Source: Ferrimonas sediminicola (lineage in GTDB: Bacteria; Pseudomonadota; Gammaproteobacteria; Enterobacterales; Shewanellaceae). From it: 64,000 bases of DNA. The notes under the pieces are model-generated. The model was not told where the DNA came from. It saw nothing but the letters and a program-made list of their open reading frames with translations, and did not search any database. This document shows positions 28,595 through 41,703 of the stretch, in pieces. A program made the position numbers and the translations under genes. Within the stretch, counting starts at the first letter, position 1; every line of letters begins with the position of its first letter. The stretch covers positions 186,001-250,000 of the forward strand of contig NZ_SWCI01000001.1 of the NCBI RefSeq assembly GCF_005116715.1. The letters run 5' to 3'.

Positions 28595-29842
28595 ATGGAA
28601 GACCTTCGCGAACAAGCCCTCGAGTATCACGCCCAACCTGTACCTGGAAAGATCAGCATCTCGCTGACCAAGCCTGCGGAAACCCAGACGGATCTGGCCC
28701 TGGCCTACAGCCCTGGCGTGGCCGAGCCGGTTCGGGAGATCGCGTCCAACCCTGTCGATGCCTACAAATACACCAACAAGGGCAACCTGGTGGCGGTGAT
28801 CTCCAACGGCACCGCCATCCTCGGCCTGGGTAACCTGGGCCCTCTGGCATCCAAGCCGGTGATGGAGGGTAAGGCACTGCTGTTCAAGCGCTTCGCCAAC
28901 ATCGATTCCATCGACATCGAGGTGAAGCACCGCACCCAGGAGGAGTTCATCGATACCGTGGCCAACATCGCGGATACCTTCGGTGGTATCAACCTGGAGG
29001 ATATCAAGGCGCCCGAGTGCTTCGAGATTGAGAAGCAGTTGATCGAGCGCTGCCAGGTACCGGTGTTCCACGATGACCAGCATGGCACCGCCATCGTCAC
29101 CGCCGCCGGCCTGCTGAACGCCCTGGAGATTCAGGGGAAGAGCCTGGAGGAGTCCACCATCGTCTGCCTGGGCGCCGGCGCCGCCGCCATCGCCTGCATG
29201 GAGCTGCTGATCACCTGTGGCGCCGTGCGTGAGAAGATCTACATGCTGGACCGCAAGGGCGTGCTGCACACCCGCCGCGATGACCTGAACGAGTACAAGA
29301 AGCTGTTCGCCAACAACACCGACAAGCGCACCCTCACCGACGTCATCCAGGACGCCGATGTGTTTGTGGGCGTGTCCGGTCCCGACCTGATCAGCGAAGA
29401 GCAGGTGAAGCTGATGGCCGACAAGCCGGTTCTGTTCGCCTGCTCCAACCCGGATCCCGAGATCAAGCCGGAGCTGGCCCGGGCGGCCCGTCCCGACGTG
29501 ATCATGGGCACCGGCCGCAGTGACTACCCCAATCAGGTGAACAACGTCCTCTGTTTCCCCTTCATCTTCCGTGGTGCCCTGGACGTGCGTGCCCGTGCCA
29601 TCAACGATGAGATGAAGGTGGCCGCGGTGGAGGCGATTCGCCAGCTGGCCAAGGAGCCCGTTCCCCAGACTGTGCTGGATGCCTATGGTGCCTCCGAGAT
29701 GAAGTTCGGCGCCGAGTACGTGTTGCCCAAGCCGATGGATCCTCGCCTGCTGCCCCGGGTGGCCAAGGCGGTGGCCAAGGCGGCCATCGACTCGGGTGTG
29801 GCGGAGCTGGAAGAGCTTCCCGCCCACTACATGATCGACTGA
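28595..29842 (+). CDS. Malic enzyme (oxaloacetate-decarboxylating malate dehydrogenase)
   Basis: 415 residues, the short bacterial form without the phosphotransacetylase domain of E. coli MaeB. Motifs: LALAYSPGVAEP, YKYTNKGNLVAVISNGTAILGLG, the metal site VFHDDQHGTAIV and the nucleotide fold CLGAGAAAIACMELL. It converts malate to pyruvate and CO2 with NAD(P) reduction; the cofactor cannot be told with confidence. Start ATG 28595 (AAGAG upstream) gives the family N-terminus EDLREQALEYHAQPVPGKI. A longer in-frame version from 28484 would overlap the leader inverted repeat. Confidence 0.92.
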   Translation: MEDLREQALEYHAQPVPGKISISLTKPAETQTDLALAYSPGVAEPVREIASNPVDAYKYTNKGNLVAVISNGTAILGLGNLGPLASKPVMEGKALLFKRFANIDSIDIEVKHRTQEEFIDTVANIADTFGGINLEDIKAPECFEIEKQLIERCQVPVFHDDQHGTAIVTAAGLLNALEIQGKSLEESTIVCLGAGAAAIACMELLITCGAVREKIYMLDRKGVLHTRRDDLNEYKKLFANNTDKRTLTDVIQDADVFVGVSGPDLISEEQVKLMADKPVLFACSNPDPEIKPELARAARPDVIMGTGRSDYPNQVNNVLCFPFIFRGALDVRARAINDEMKVAAVEAIRQLAKEPVPQTVLDAYGASEMKFGAEYVLPKPMDPRLLPRVAKAVAKAAIDSGVAELEELPAHYMID

Positions 29843-29863
29843 TCGCCGCAGTGTGAATGATTG

Positions 29864-29887
29864 AGGGCAGCCCTGGGGTTGCCCTTT
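29864..29887 (+). terminator. Terminator hairpin of malic enzyme
   Basis: GGGCAGCCC...GGTTGCCC stem (one G-T pair) followed by TTTG, 21 bases past the stop. Confidence 0.55.
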
Positions 29888-29910
29888 GTCTACGCGGGCG
29901 TCGGAGACGA

Positions 29911-29945
29911 AAAAGGGATACCTGATGGTATCCCTTTTCTTTTTT
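29911..29945. terminator. Bidirectional terminator between malic enzyme and metJ
   Basis: Perfect AAAAGGGATACC/GGTATCCCTTTT arms around TGAT with T-rich flanks in both directions. Confidence 0.85.
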
Positions 29946-29961
29946 GCGAATCGGAGGTGCT

Positions 29962-30279
29962 TTACTCCATCTCTTCCCAGTCGATCCCCAGGGCCTGCAT
30001 CTGGCGCTTGGCGGAGTCGGGGATGGTGTCGGGGTGGTCCTTCCTCAGGTCTTTGTCCTCGGGCAGAGGTTGGCCGGTAAAGGCGTGCAGGAAGGCCTCA
30101 CAGAGCAGTTCACTGTTGGTGGCGTGGCGCAGGTTGTTGACCTGGCGACGGGTGCGTTCATCGGTGAGCAGCTTAAGTACGCCCAGCGGAATGGAGACGG
30201 TGATCTTCTTCACCTGCTCGCTCTTCTTACCGTGTTCCGCGTAGGGGCTGATGTACTCGCCGTTCCACTCAGTGCTCAT
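29962..30279 (-). CDS. metJ: Methionine repressor MetJ
   Basis: 105-residue ribbon-helix-helix repressor that uses S-adenosylmethionine as corepressor. The DNA-contacting strand [18 protein letters not shown] and the [28 protein letters not shown] core are intact. It is divergent from metB across a tandem array of met boxes, which should give autoregulation and SAM-dependent repression of metB-metL-metF. Confidence 0.98.
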   Translation of the reverse strand: MSTEWNGEYISPYAEHGKKSEQVKKITVSIPLGVLKLLTDERTRRQVNNLRHATNSELLCEAFLHAFTGQPLPEDKDLRKDHPDTIPDSAKRQMQALGIDWEEME

Positions 30280-30362
30280 TGCTTGTGCCTTTCACTTGGG
30301 TTAACGGGTGCAAATTGTAACTTGTCTGATTTCTGAGTCAAATTGTAGATATCTTAACCTAT

Positions 30363-30430
30363 AAACGTTTAGACGTCTAAAAGTCTTGACGCCCAAATTC
30401 GGATGGTCTAATTTGGACGTCCAGACATCT
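30363..30430. promoter_or_regulatory. Tandem met boxes (MetJ operator)
   Basis: Successive 8-mers AAACGTTT, AGACGTCT, AAAAGTCT, TGACGCCC at 30363-30394 and GGACGTCC, AGACATCT at 30415-30430, each close to the met box AGACGTCT. MetJ dimers bind such boxes cooperatively. The array spans the metJ-metB promoter region. Confidence 0.88.
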
Positions 30431-30460
30431 CGAGTGCACAGAATAACCAGGAGCCACGGA

Positions 30461-31611
30461 ATGAGTACCCACAAGCCCGCCACCATTGCTGCCCGTGAAG
30501 GGATTGATACCGACCTGACTCATGGCGCCGTGGTGCCACCCATCTATCTCTCCAGTAACTACACCTTTGCCGACTTCAACCAACCCCGCCGTTACGACTA
30601 CACCCGCTCCGGTAACCCCACCCGGGATACCCTGGGCAGTGCCCTGGCGCAGCTGGAGGAGGGGGCCGGTGCGGTGATCACCGCCACCGGCATGGCTGCG
30701 GTGACCCTGGCGGTCAGCCTGCTCAAACCCGGTGAACGCCTGGTGGTGCCCCACGACTGTTACGGCGGCAGCTACCGCCTGTTTACCAACCTGGCAGCCA
30801 AGGGGGCCTTCGAGCTGTCCGTGGTGGATCAGGGGGATCAACAGGCCCTGGCGGCCGCCCTGGCGCTCAATCCCAAGATGGTGTGGCTGGAGACCCCCAG
30901 CAACCCCCTGCTGCGGGTGGTGGACATCGAGGCCGTGACCAGGGCCGCCAAGGCCGCCGGGGCGCTGGTGGTGGCGGACAACACCTTCCTCTCTCCGGTG
31001 CTGCAGAAGCCGCTGACTCTGGGGGCCGACATCGTCATCCACTCCACCACCAAGTACATCAATGGCCACTCCGACGTGGTGGGCGGCGCGGTGGTCGCCC
31101 GGGAGCCGGAACTGGCGGAGACCCTGGCCTGGTGGGGCAACTGCCTGGGGATCACCGGCGCGCCCTTCGACGCCTTCATGACCCTGCGGGGCCTGCGTAC
31201 CCTGCCACTGCGTATCCGTCAGCACCAGGAGAACGCCGAGGCGGTGGTGGCCCTGCTGGAAAGTCACCCCGCGGTGGCCAGGGTGCACTACCCCGGCCTG
31301 GTGTCCCACCCCGGCCATGAGCTGGCCAAGCGTCAGCAGAGCGGTTTCGGGGCCATGCTCAGCTTCGAGTTCAACGGGGGCGAAGAGCAGGTACGGACCT
31401 TCCTGGCCCGCCTGGAGCTGTTCTCCCTGGCGGAAAGCCTGGGGGGGGTTGAAAGCCTGGTGGCGCACCCCGCCACCATGACTCACGCCGCCATGGATCC
31501 CGATGCCCGCCGCGCCGCCGGCATCCAGGACAGCCTGATTCGCCTCTCCGTGGGCATCGAGGACAGTGAGGACCTGGTGGCGGATCTGCGTCAGGCCCTG
31601 GAGGGCGTGCA

Positions 31612-31615
<4 letters not shown>
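30461..31615 (+). CDS. metB: Cystathionine gamma-synthase
   Basis: 384-residue PLP enzyme of trans-sulfuration, joining O-succinylhomoserine and cysteine. Marks: YDYTRSGNPTRDTLG, the substrate loop PHDCYGGSYRLF, the aspartate region LVVADNTFLSPV and the PLP lysine in HSTTKYINGHSDVVGG. Start ATG 30461 with AGGAG; the operator lies just upstream. The stop overlaps the GTG start of metL by four bases. Confidence 0.96.
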
Positions 31616-34894
<3,279 letters not shown>

Positions 34895-34903
34895 TCCCGT
34901 CTG

Positions 34904-34927
34904 CGGCTGCCCCCGGGCAGCCGTTTT
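34904..34927 (+). terminator. Intrinsic terminator of metBLF
   Basis: CGGCTGC/GCAGCCG stem, six-base loop, TTTT. Confidence 0.8.
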
Positions 34928-35182
34928 CCCCCTCTCTTAAACGGTGACGATTCTATGACGCTCAGGGCGGAATGGAACCGGCAGCGACCTGTTCAAGAAT
35001 TGTTCCCCGCCGCAATTTAGCAACGCTAATATTCGACAGTTCTTATGTGAAACATGTTGTGATTTCGCTCGAAAATTTAGCAGTTTGCAACTGAATGCAC
35101 GGGTGTAACTTTGACGGCGGTCAAGTTCTTCCGGGAGGGCAACTGTCAAAATGCCGACACCCTACAGAAGAACCAGCATCTC

Positions 35183-36757
35183 ATGCGCAACAATCAACCG
35201 GTAACCGACAGGGAGCAGCCCGTCAGGCTCGACTCCATCCTGCTCTCCACCACCAACCTGGATGGTGACGTCAAGTACGCCAACCAGGAGTTCAGCGACA
35301 TCTGTGGCTTCAGCTTCGATGAACTGCACGGTGAGGAGCACAACATCGTCCGCCACCCCGACATGCCCCCGGTGGCCTTCGAGTCGATGTGGGATACCAT
35401 CAAGGGGGGCAACCCCTGGATCGGTGTGGTGAAGAACCGTTGTAAAAACGGCGATTATTACTGGGTGAACGCCTACATCGCCCCGGTCTATGAAGAGGGC
35501 AGGCTGCATGAGTACCAGTCGGTGCGGCGCAAGCCCACCGCCGAGCAGGTGGAGCGCGCCGACCGCATCTACACCGCCATCAATGCCGGCAAGACGCCCA
35601 AAGAGCTGAAGCCCAGCCTGCTGGGTTTCGGCGGCCGGCTGATGCTGTGGACCCTGGCGGCCACCACCCTGACCGCCGTGGGCGCCATCTACTCCCCCGT
35701 TGCCGCCGCGGTGGTGGGGGCCGCGGTGGCGGCGATGGGCATCCACAGCCTGATGGCGCCGATGCGCAAACTGGTGAGCACCGCTACCAGCATCATCGAT
35801 GATCCCGTGGCTCGGGGGGTGTACAGCGGCCGCCAGGATGAGATCGGCAAAGTGGACCTGGCGATGCACTTCCTGGTGACCGAAACCGGTGGCGTGGTCG
35901 GGCGCATGGCCGACTCCGCCGGATCCATCAGTGAGCAGAGCACCGAGCTGACCTATACCATCAATGAAACCCGCGATCGGGCGGACCAGCAGAGCCAGCA
36001 GACCAGCCAGGCGGCTACCGCCATGGAGGAGATGACCGCCAGCTTCGCCGAGGTGAACAACAACACCCAGATCGCCGCCGAAGAGATGGGCCGCAGCCAT
36101 ACTGCCGCCGAGCAGGGACATCAGCGCCTGGAGACGGTGATCGAGGCGATCAACAAGCTCAGCGAAGAGGTGGGTCACTTCTCCGAGGTGGTGGCCTCCA
36201 TCGAGCAGGACAGCCGTGAGATCAGCGGCGTACTGGATGTGATTCGCGGCATCGCCGAGCAGACCAACCTGCTGGCGCTCAACGCCGCCATCGAAGCGGC
36301 CCGGGCTGGCGAGTCCGGCCGCGGCTTTGCGGTGGTGGCCGACGAGGTGCGTCAGCTCTCCAGCCGCACCAGCGAATCCACCACTCAGATCGAGCAGATT
36401 GTCTCCAAGTTTCAGGAGAGCACCCGCCGCGCCACCGAGGCGATGCAGGCGGGTCAGTCCCAGGCCAGCCGCTCGGTGGAACTGGCCGAGGAGGCGGACG
36501 CCGCCTTCGAGCAGTTGCGGGCTTCCATCAACCGCATCACCGAGATGTCGGAGCAGAACGCCACCGCCATGGGCCAGCAGACCACGGTAGCCGGCGAGAT
36601 CAGCCAGGCGATCCAGGTGATCAGCGAACTGGCCCAGGAGAGCCTGGAGCAGACTGAGTTGGCCAAGGCGCGCAGCGAGCAGATGAACCGGCTGGCGGAC
36701 AAGACCCACGGCCTGTCTCAGCAGTTCTGGAAACAGAGCGTCCAGCGCGAATACTGA
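35183..36757 (+). CDS. Aer-like PAS-domain chemoreceptor, copy 1
   Basis: 524 residues. The N-terminal PAS domain has the Aer FAD-binding pattern [17 protein letters not shown] and [23 protein letters not shown] hydrophobic hairpin at about 150-195 ([18 protein letters not shown]) anchors it without a periplasmic domain, followed by a HAMP-like linker and the methyl-accepting signalling domain with the hairpin tip [34 protein letters not shown]. Role: energy or redox taxis. ATG 35183 matches the start of the neighbouring paralogue; an upstream in-frame ATG is not supported by homology. Confidence 0.92.
   Translation: MRNNQPVTDREQPVRLDSILLSTTNLDGDVKYANQEFSDICGFSFDELHGEEHNIVRHPDMPPVAFESMWDTIKGGNPWIGVVKNRCKNGDYYWVNAYIAPVYEEGRLHEYQSVRRKPTAEQVERADRIYTAINAGKTPKELKPSLLGFGGRLMLWTLAATTLTAVGAIYSPVAAAVVGAAVAAMGIHSLMAPMRKLVSTATSIIDDPVARGVYSGRQDEIGKVDLAMHFLVTETGGVVGRMADSAGSISEQSTELTYTINETRDRADQQSQQTSQAATAMEEMTASFAEVNNNTQIAAEEMGRSHTAAEQGHQRLETVIEAINKLSEEVGHFSEVVASIEQDSREISGVLDVIRGIAEQTNLLALNAAIEAARAGESGRGFAVVADEVRQLSSRTSESTTQIEQIVSKFQESTRRATEAMQAGQSQASRSVELAEEADAAFEQLRASINRITEMSEQNATAMGQQTTVAGEISQAIQVISELAQESLEQTELAKARSEQMNRLADKTHGLSQQFWKQSVQREY
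35983..36757 (+). repeat. Duplicated receptor signalling segment, copy A
   Basis: Nearly identical to 37769-38543 at the DNA level (offset 1786 bases), covering the methyl-accepting signalling domain to the stop codon. Long runs, for example around 36170-36410 and 37956-38196, differ at only a few bases, while the PAS regions have diverged much more. Confidence 0.85.
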
Positions 36758-36785
36758 GCTCGGAATTTCCGAGTGGTGATACCGC

Positions 36786-36813
36786 CGCGGGCCGGGTTAG
36801 TGCCCGCGTTTTT
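36786..36813 (+). terminator. Intrinsic terminator after receptor copy 1
   Basis: CGCGGGC/GCCCGCG stem, nine-base loop, five Ts. Confidence 0.8.
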
Positions 36814-36968
36814 GTTCACAAAACTGCCATAAATGGCGGTGTTTTCCTCCCCTGTCTACGGATTTTGTTGACCATCTCATTTAACGTCCCCATAACGTGA
36901 TTTGAGTCATATCCTGGTTCGAAGGGGTTTGCCAGAATGGCGTCTCTAATAAAAAAGCCCTGATCATC

Positions 36969-38543
36969 ATGCGCAATAATCAACCGGTTACCCAGAAAGA
37001 GAAGAGGCTCAGCCGCGACTGCATCTTGCTGTCCACCACCGATCTGGATGGCAACATCAAGTACGCCAACGAAACCTTCATCGAGGTGGGGGAGTACTCC
37101 TTCGAAGAGTTGCACCGTCAGCCCCACAACATTGTGCGTCACCCCGACATGCCTCCCGCGGCGTTTCAGTCGCTGTGGGCGCGTGTGAAATCCGGGCAGC
37201 CCTGGATGGGGGTGGTGAAAAACCGCGCCAAGAGTGGCGATCACTACTGGGTCAATGCCTACGTGGCGCCGGTCTATGAGGACGGCAAGCTCCATGAATT
37301 CCAGTCGGTGCGGCGCAAGCCTACCGAGGGCCAGGTGGCCGCGGCCGAGCGTATCTACGCCGCGATCAATCAGGGCAAGACACCGAAAGAGCTGCGCAAG
37401 GCACATCTGGGCTTCGGTGGCCGGCTGATGCTGTGGGCGGCCGGGGTGAGCGCAGCCACCGCCGCCGCTGCCGCCTACTCTCCGGTGGCTGCCGCCGTGG
37501 CCGGTGGCCTGCTGGGGGTGGCCGGCGTCTACGGCCTGCTGACCCCCTTCCGGGCGCTGGTGGAGACCGCCACCAGCATCACCGACGATCCCATTGCCCG
37601 TGGCGTCTACACCGGCCGTCAGGATGAGATCGGTAAGCTGGACCTGGCGATGCACTACCTGGTGACCGAAACCGGTGGCGTGGTCGGACGCATGGCCGAC
37701 TCCGCCGGTGCCATCAGTGAGCAGAGCCAGGATCTGACCGCCACCATCAACGACACCCGCGAGCGGGCAGACAGCCAGAGTCAGCAGACCAGCCAGGCGG
37801 CCACCGCCATGGAGGAGATGACCGCCAGCTTCGCCGAGGTGAACAACAACACCCAGGCCGCCGCCGAGGAGATGGGCCGCAGCCATACTGCCGCCGAGCA
37901 GGGGCACCAGCGCCTGGAGACGGTGATCGAGGCGATCAACAAGCTCAGCGAAGAGGTGGGTCACTTCTCCGAGGTGGTGGCCTCCATCGAGCAGGACAGC
38001 CGTGAGATCAGCGGCGTACTGGATGTGATTCGCGGCATCGCCGAGCAGACCAACCTGCTGGCGCTCAACGCCGCCATCGAAGCGGCCCGGGCCGGCGAAT
38101 CCGGCCGCGGCTTTGCGGTGGTGGCCGACGAGGTGCGTCAGCTCTCCAGCCGCACCAGCGAGTCCACCGCCCAGATCGAGCAGATTGTCTCCAAGTTCCA
38201 GGAGAGCACCCGCCGCGCCACCGAGGCGATGCAGGCGGGCCAGTCCCAGGCCGGCCGTTCGGTGGAGCTGGCCGAGGAGGCGGACGCCGCCTTCGAGCAG
38301 CTGCGGGCTTCCATCAACCGCATCACCGAGATGTCGGAGCAGAACGCCACCGCCATGGGCCAGCAGACCACTGTGGCCGGCGAGATCAGCCAGGCGATCC
38401 AGGTGATCAGCGAGCTGGCGGAGCAGAGCCTGGAGCAGACCGAGATGGCCAAGGACCGCTGCGAGCAGATGAGCCGCCTCTCCACCAAGACCCACGGCCT
38501 GTCTCAGCAGTTCTGGAAGCAGAGTGTGCAGCGGGAATACTGA
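36969..38543 (+). CDS. Aer-like PAS-domain chemoreceptor, copy 2
   Basis: 524 residues, same length and plan as the preceding receptor: PAS ([39 protein letters not shown]), membrane hairpin with a different alanine-rich sequence ([20 protein letters not shown]), HAMP-like region and signalling domain. From about residue 265 on it is almost identical to copy 1. The divergent sensor and shared signalling half suggest two redox sensors feeding one chemotaxis array. It has its own leader and terminator, so expression can differ. Confidence 0.92.
   Translation: MRNNQPVTQKEKRLSRDCILLSTTDLDGNIKYANETFIEVGEYSFEELHRQPHNIVRHPDMPPAAFQSLWARVKSGQPWMGVVKNRAKSGDHYWVNAYVAPVYEDGKLHEFQSVRRKPTEGQVAAAERIYAAINQGKTPKELRKAHLGFGGRLMLWAAGVSAATAAAAAYSPVAAAVAGGLLGVAGVYGLLTPFRALVETATSITDDPIARGVYTGRQDEIGKLDLAMHYLVTETGGVVGRMADSAGAISEQSQDLTATINDTRERADSQSQQTSQAATAMEEMTASFAEVNNNTQAAAEEMGRSHTAAEQGHQRLETVIEAINKLSEEVGHFSEVVASIEQDSREISGVLDVIRGIAEQTNLLALNAAIEAARAGESGRGFAVVADEVRQLSSRTSESTAQIEQIVSKFQESTRRATEAMQAGQSQAGRSVELAEEADAAFEQLRASINRITEMSEQNATAMGQQTTVAGEISQAIQVISELAEQSLEQTEMAKDRCEQMSRLSTKTHGLSQQFWKQSVQREY
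37769..38543 (+). repeat. Duplicated receptor signalling segment, copy B
   Basis: Partner of the repeat at 35983-36757 (same orientation). See that entry for the comparison. Confidence 0.85.
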
Positions 38544-38561
38544 GCCGCAGTGAACAGAGAA

Positions 38562-38587
38562 AAGCCCCGGTCATCCGGGGCTTTTTT
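38562..38587. terminator. Bidirectional terminator
   Basis: AAGCCCCGG-TCAT-CCGGGGCTT with six Ts on the plus side and an A run on the other; it separates receptor copy 2 from the convergent porin gene. Confidence 0.85.
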
Positions 38588-38591
38588 GTGG

Positions 38592-39641
38592 CTAGAAGCG
38601 GTAGAGGGCGGTGGCCTGCAGGTAACTGGAGCCGCCGCGCCGGGGCCGGCTGAAGTCGGTGTCCTCATCCCGCACCTGGAGGTGGCCCAGCTCCAGCCCC
38701 AGGTCCAGGTAGGGCTCGGGAGAGGCGAACAGGGTGATCCCCAGGTGGGTGCGGTCCACCCTCTCCACCTCGGTGACGATCTTACCGATGAACAGGGTGG
38801 AGCGCAGGCTGTCGACCCAGCGGTGGCGATAGGCCAGCATCGCCGCGACGCTGGTTTCCAGCTGGCCATTGGCGATGTCCTTGGCGGCAGAGGTGCCCAC
38901 GTAGCGCCCCAGCTGGCCGTAGTGCAGCTGCAGCTGCAGCCTGTCCTGTCCCAGGGCCAGGTTGGCGGAGGCCGAGGCGCCGACGCCCACTTCGGCCAGG
39001 CCGTCCGGGTCCAGGTAGCGGGCCAGCCCGCTCAGCGACAGCTGGCCCCAGTCGCCGCGCCAGTCCCGGCGCAGGATCAGATCCGGCAGCCAGTCGCTGT
39101 CGTCATCGATACTCACCGGGTTGCCCTCATTATTCGTTCGGGTGCCGTAGCTCTTGGGGTTCTCCAGGGCCAGTTGCCAGTGATCCCCCTGGTAACGAAG
39201 CTGGGCCTGGCGCACCATCGCCTCCCCGACCAAGGGGCCGCCCAGGTTGGTGGTTTCCGGGAAGCTGGCGCTATTGACCAGGGTGGACCAGGTCTGGCCC
39301 GCCAGGACATCGCGATAGGCCAGGTAGGCGTGGCGCAGCCGGGGGCTGTAGGAGTTGGAGACCACGGCATTGCCCTGGGCGGAGTTGGCAAAGTCCATCT
39401 CGATGACGGCGCTGAGCCTGGCTTCCTTCAGGGCCAGCCGCAGTCGGCTCTCCTGGCCACTGAACTGGGTCTTGGCGGTGTCCTGTTCCGCCGGGGTGTC
39501 GGCACCGGTCCAGATGCCGGCGTAGGGGATGTCGCCATGGACCGACTTGAGGTCAGCCTTGATAAAGCCGCTCAGCTCGACATCGGTGGCACAGCAAAGA
39601 GGGGAGGCCAGCGTCAATGCGGCCAGAATCAGTTTCTTCAT
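38592..39641 (-). CDS. Outer-membrane porin-like beta-barrel protein (DcaP-like)
   Basis: 349 residues with a signal peptide (KKLILAALTLASPLCCA), alternating amphipathic beta strands throughout, and a C-terminal aromatic residue (TALYRF), the outer-membrane insertion signal. The early segment ELSGFIKADLKSVHGD and QFSGQESRLRLALK resemble the DcaP-like trimeric porins. It could admit a small acidic solute. It is divergent from the pentaheme cytochrome gene across a 597-base gap. Confidence 0.75.
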   Translation of the reverse strand: MKKLILAALTLASPLCCATDVELSGFIKADLKSVHGDIPYAGIWTGADTPAEQDTAKTQFSGQESRLRLALKEARLSAVIEMDFANSAQGNAVVSNSYSPRLRHAYLAYRDVLAGQTWSTLVNSASFPETTNLGGPLVGEAMVRQAQLRYQGDHWQLALENPKSYGTRTNNEGNPVSIDDDSDWLPDLILRRDWRGDWGQLSLSGLARYLDPDGLAEVGVGASASANLALGQDRLQLQLHYGQLGRYVGTSAAKDIANGQLETSVAAMLAYRHRWVDSLRSTLFIGKIVTEVERVDRTHLGITLFASPEPYLDLGLELGHLQVRDEDTDFSRPRRGGSSYLQATALYRF

Positions 39642-40238
39642 GGTTCCCTGTGAATCGAGGCCGCCGCGACCATGGCGACGGCTCAGAATAAGAAGGCTCC
39701 CGGCGTGCATCGATGATGTGAGTGGCAGGGAACAAGGGGACAGGCCCTGCAAAAACGCGGATGCCAGAGTGTAAAGTCGCGGGACACACATGCACACTGC
39801 CGGGGGAGCAAAAACACCAAGAGCAAGACGGTCCGTTGCGTTCGACCGGCCCGACTCCAACTAGCCGGGGGTTACTCTAAAGTCGTGGGCGTCGGTGCTG
39901 GGTGAGGACAGTCACACTTCCTCGGGGCGAGAAAGGTTTTTCTTGAGCCGCCTAGGGAAACTTTTTTCACTTTTAGAGCAGTCAGTTAAGCTCGAGGTGG
40001 TCACAGTCGGTCCGCGGCGGGTGTGTCCTGGCTCCCGTATTGGGCATTTTACTGGCTGCTTGTCATCAGAGTGTGCGCCTGGCAATGGAGAGCCCGGAAG
40101 AGGTCAAGTATCATGCGTATTTGGTCTATCTATTTGGTTTAAAACAGGTTTGTGACCATCATTCACCGGTTTGACCGTTCAACAACATTCCCTACCTCGT
40201 AGTGGTACCCGGCTCGATGCCGGGGTAGCAGGTAAATC
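39642..40238. other. Long intergenic region between porin and cytochrome genes
   Basis: No convincing gene. An 86-codon open frame at 39895-40155 lacks a ribosome site and recognisable features. The region holds a CRP-like palindrome near its middle and, just before the cytochrome start, a leader hairpin (TACCCGGC at 40206-40213 with GCCGGGGTA at 40219-40227, one bulge) that abuts the ribosome-binding area. Confidence 0.6.
39901..39916. promoter_or_regulatory. CRP-like site
   Basis: GGTGAGGACAGTCACA matches TGTGA-N6-TCACA at nine of ten positions. CRP controls anaerobic respiratory genes in Shewanella relatives, so control of the cytochrome or porin is plausible. Confidence 0.45.
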
Positions 40239-41633
40239 ATGATGAAGCTGGAACTGAAACTCTTGCCGGCGCTGCTGTGCGCCGCTCTCCCCATGCTGGC
40301 CCAGGCCTCTGACACCCAGCCCTATGCTCCCTCCTACCTCACCGTGACCGGTGATAACTCCCCGCAACTGAAGGACTGGAGCGATCCCAAACGCTGCAAG
40401 GGGTGCCATCCCCGGCAGTGGCAGGGATGGCAGGGATCCATGCACTCCATCGCCTTCATTGACCCGGTGTTCCAGGCCGAATGGGCCCTGGGTGACCGGG
40501 AAACCGACGGTGCCACCAAGAACCTGTGCGGCGGCTGCCATACCCCGGTGGGCACTGTAACCCAGACAGTGGAGTTTCATCCCGAGACCGGCAAATATGG
40601 CGCCTTCACTACCCAGAAGATGGCCACCACCGGCGTCTCCTGCGATGTGTGCCACAGTGTTGAACAGACCAACCTGCGCCACACCTCCATGGGCGAACAT
40701 GGCAACGCCTCCCTGGCCCTGGCCAATGACGGCGTGAAACGTGGTCCGCTGAAAGACGCCAAGCCCCGGGGCCACAAGGCCAAGTTCAACCAGCTGCATA
40801 CCAGATCGGAGTTTTGCGCCAACTGCCACAACGTGTTCAATCCGGACCACGATTTTGCCCTGGAGCACACCTACCAGGAGTGGAAGGCGTCGCCCTACGC
40901 CGCCAACGGCGTTCAGTGTCAGGATTGCCACATGGTGCCGGTGGAGGCCGCCATCCGCGTGGCCGATGAGATGAAGCCGGTGGCCGAACTGGTGGACCAC
41001 GGCCTGGGAGGCCAGGCGGCCCGTGGCGGCAAGGCGCGCGCCCTGGTGCATGACCATGGCTTTGTCGGCGGCAACGCGGTGCTGGCACCGCTGCTGGGAG
41101 TGAAAAACGGCGAGGAGCATGCCGCCGAGGCCAAGAAGCGCCTGAGGAGTGCCGCTTCGCTGGAGGCCAGGGTGGCGCAGCACGGCGACAGGGCCACCCT
41201 GCAGCTGACGGTGCACAACCGCCGCGCGGGTCACGCCCTGCCCACCAGCCTCACCTTCATCCGCCAGATCTGGCTGGAGGTGGTGGTGCACGACGACGCT
41301 GGCCACGAGCTGCTGCGCTCCGGCACCCTGACCGATGACAACCTGCTGCCGGAGGGGACCGTGGTGTTCCAGGATGTCTCGGTGGATGAGAAGGGCAACC
41401 CGGCGCACAAACCCTGGAGGGTGGCCCGTTTCGCCCAGGAGAACACCATTCCCGCCAAGGGTCACAAGACGGTGGAGTACGGCTTCGATCTGCCCAAGGG
41501 CGGCTACAGCGTCGAGGCCAAGCTGCACTACCGCTCCTTCGACCAGAGTGTGGCCGACTACCTGCTGAGCGACAAGGTGGTGGTGCCCTCGGTGGAGATG
41601 ACCAGCTTGAGCCAGCACTTTCTCGCCGAGTAG
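40239..41633 (+). CDS. Pentaheme c-type cytochrome, periplasmic
   Basis: 464 residues with a signal peptide (LLPALLCAALPMLAQA). Five CXXCH heme sites, all in the N-terminal half: CKGCH (Cys53), CGGCH, CDVCH, CANCH and CQDCH, in a cytochrome c554-like arrangement. The C-terminal half is heme-free and beta-rich, starting with LEARVAQHGDRATLQLTVHNRRAGHALPT, a pattern seen in some multiheme reductases. Likely an electron-transfer protein or terminal reductase in anaerobic respiration; the acceptor is unknown. Two adjacent ATGs (40239, 40242) are possible. A hairpin follows the stop. Confidence 0.85.
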   Translation: MMKLELKLLPALLCAALPMLAQASDTQPYAPSYLTVTGDNSPQLKDWSDPKRCKGCHPRQWQGWQGSMHSIAFIDPVFQAEWALGDRETDGATKNLCGGCHTPVGTVTQTVEFHPETGKYGAFTTQKMATTGVSCDVCHSVEQTNLRHTSMGEHGNASLALANDGVKRGPLKDAKPRGHKAKFNQLHTRSEFCANCHNVFNPDHDFALEHTYQEWKASPYAANGVQCQDCHMVPVEAAIRVADEMKPVAELVDHGLGGQAARGGKARALVHDHGFVGGNAVLAPLLGVKNGEEHAAEAKKRLRSAASLEARVAQHGDRATLQLTVHNRRAGHALPTSLTFIRQIWLEVVVHDDAGHELLRSGTLTDDNLLPEGTVVFQDVSVDEKGNPAHKPWRVARFAQENTIPAKGHKTVEYGFDLPKGGYSVEAKLHYRSFDQSVADYLLSDKVVVPSVEMTSLSQHFLAE

Positions 41634-41655
41634 GCGTTAACCGCCCCATCAATAA

Positions 41656-41681
41656 CCAAACCGGCCCACTGGCCGGGTTGG
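41656..41681. terminator. Hairpin between convergent genes
   Basis: CCAAACCGGCC/GGCCGGGTTGG with one mismatch and a CACT loop. T tracts are weak on both sides. Confidence 0.45.
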
Positions 41682-41703
41682 TTGTCTCTGCTCGGTTTGG
41701 GGC

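Noticed and set aside
30095-30260. metJ considered as a truncated or frame-shifted gene because of its short length
   Set aside because: 105 residues is the normal MetJ length and all core motifs are present.
36900-36968. Sigma-28-type flagellar promoter before receptor copy 2
   Set aside because: No acceptable TAAA-N15-GCCGATAA spacing in this leader or in the one before copy 1.
39895-40155. 86-codon open frame in the porin-cytochrome gap
   Set aside because: No ribosome site, signal or motif; codon use does not resemble the neighbours.
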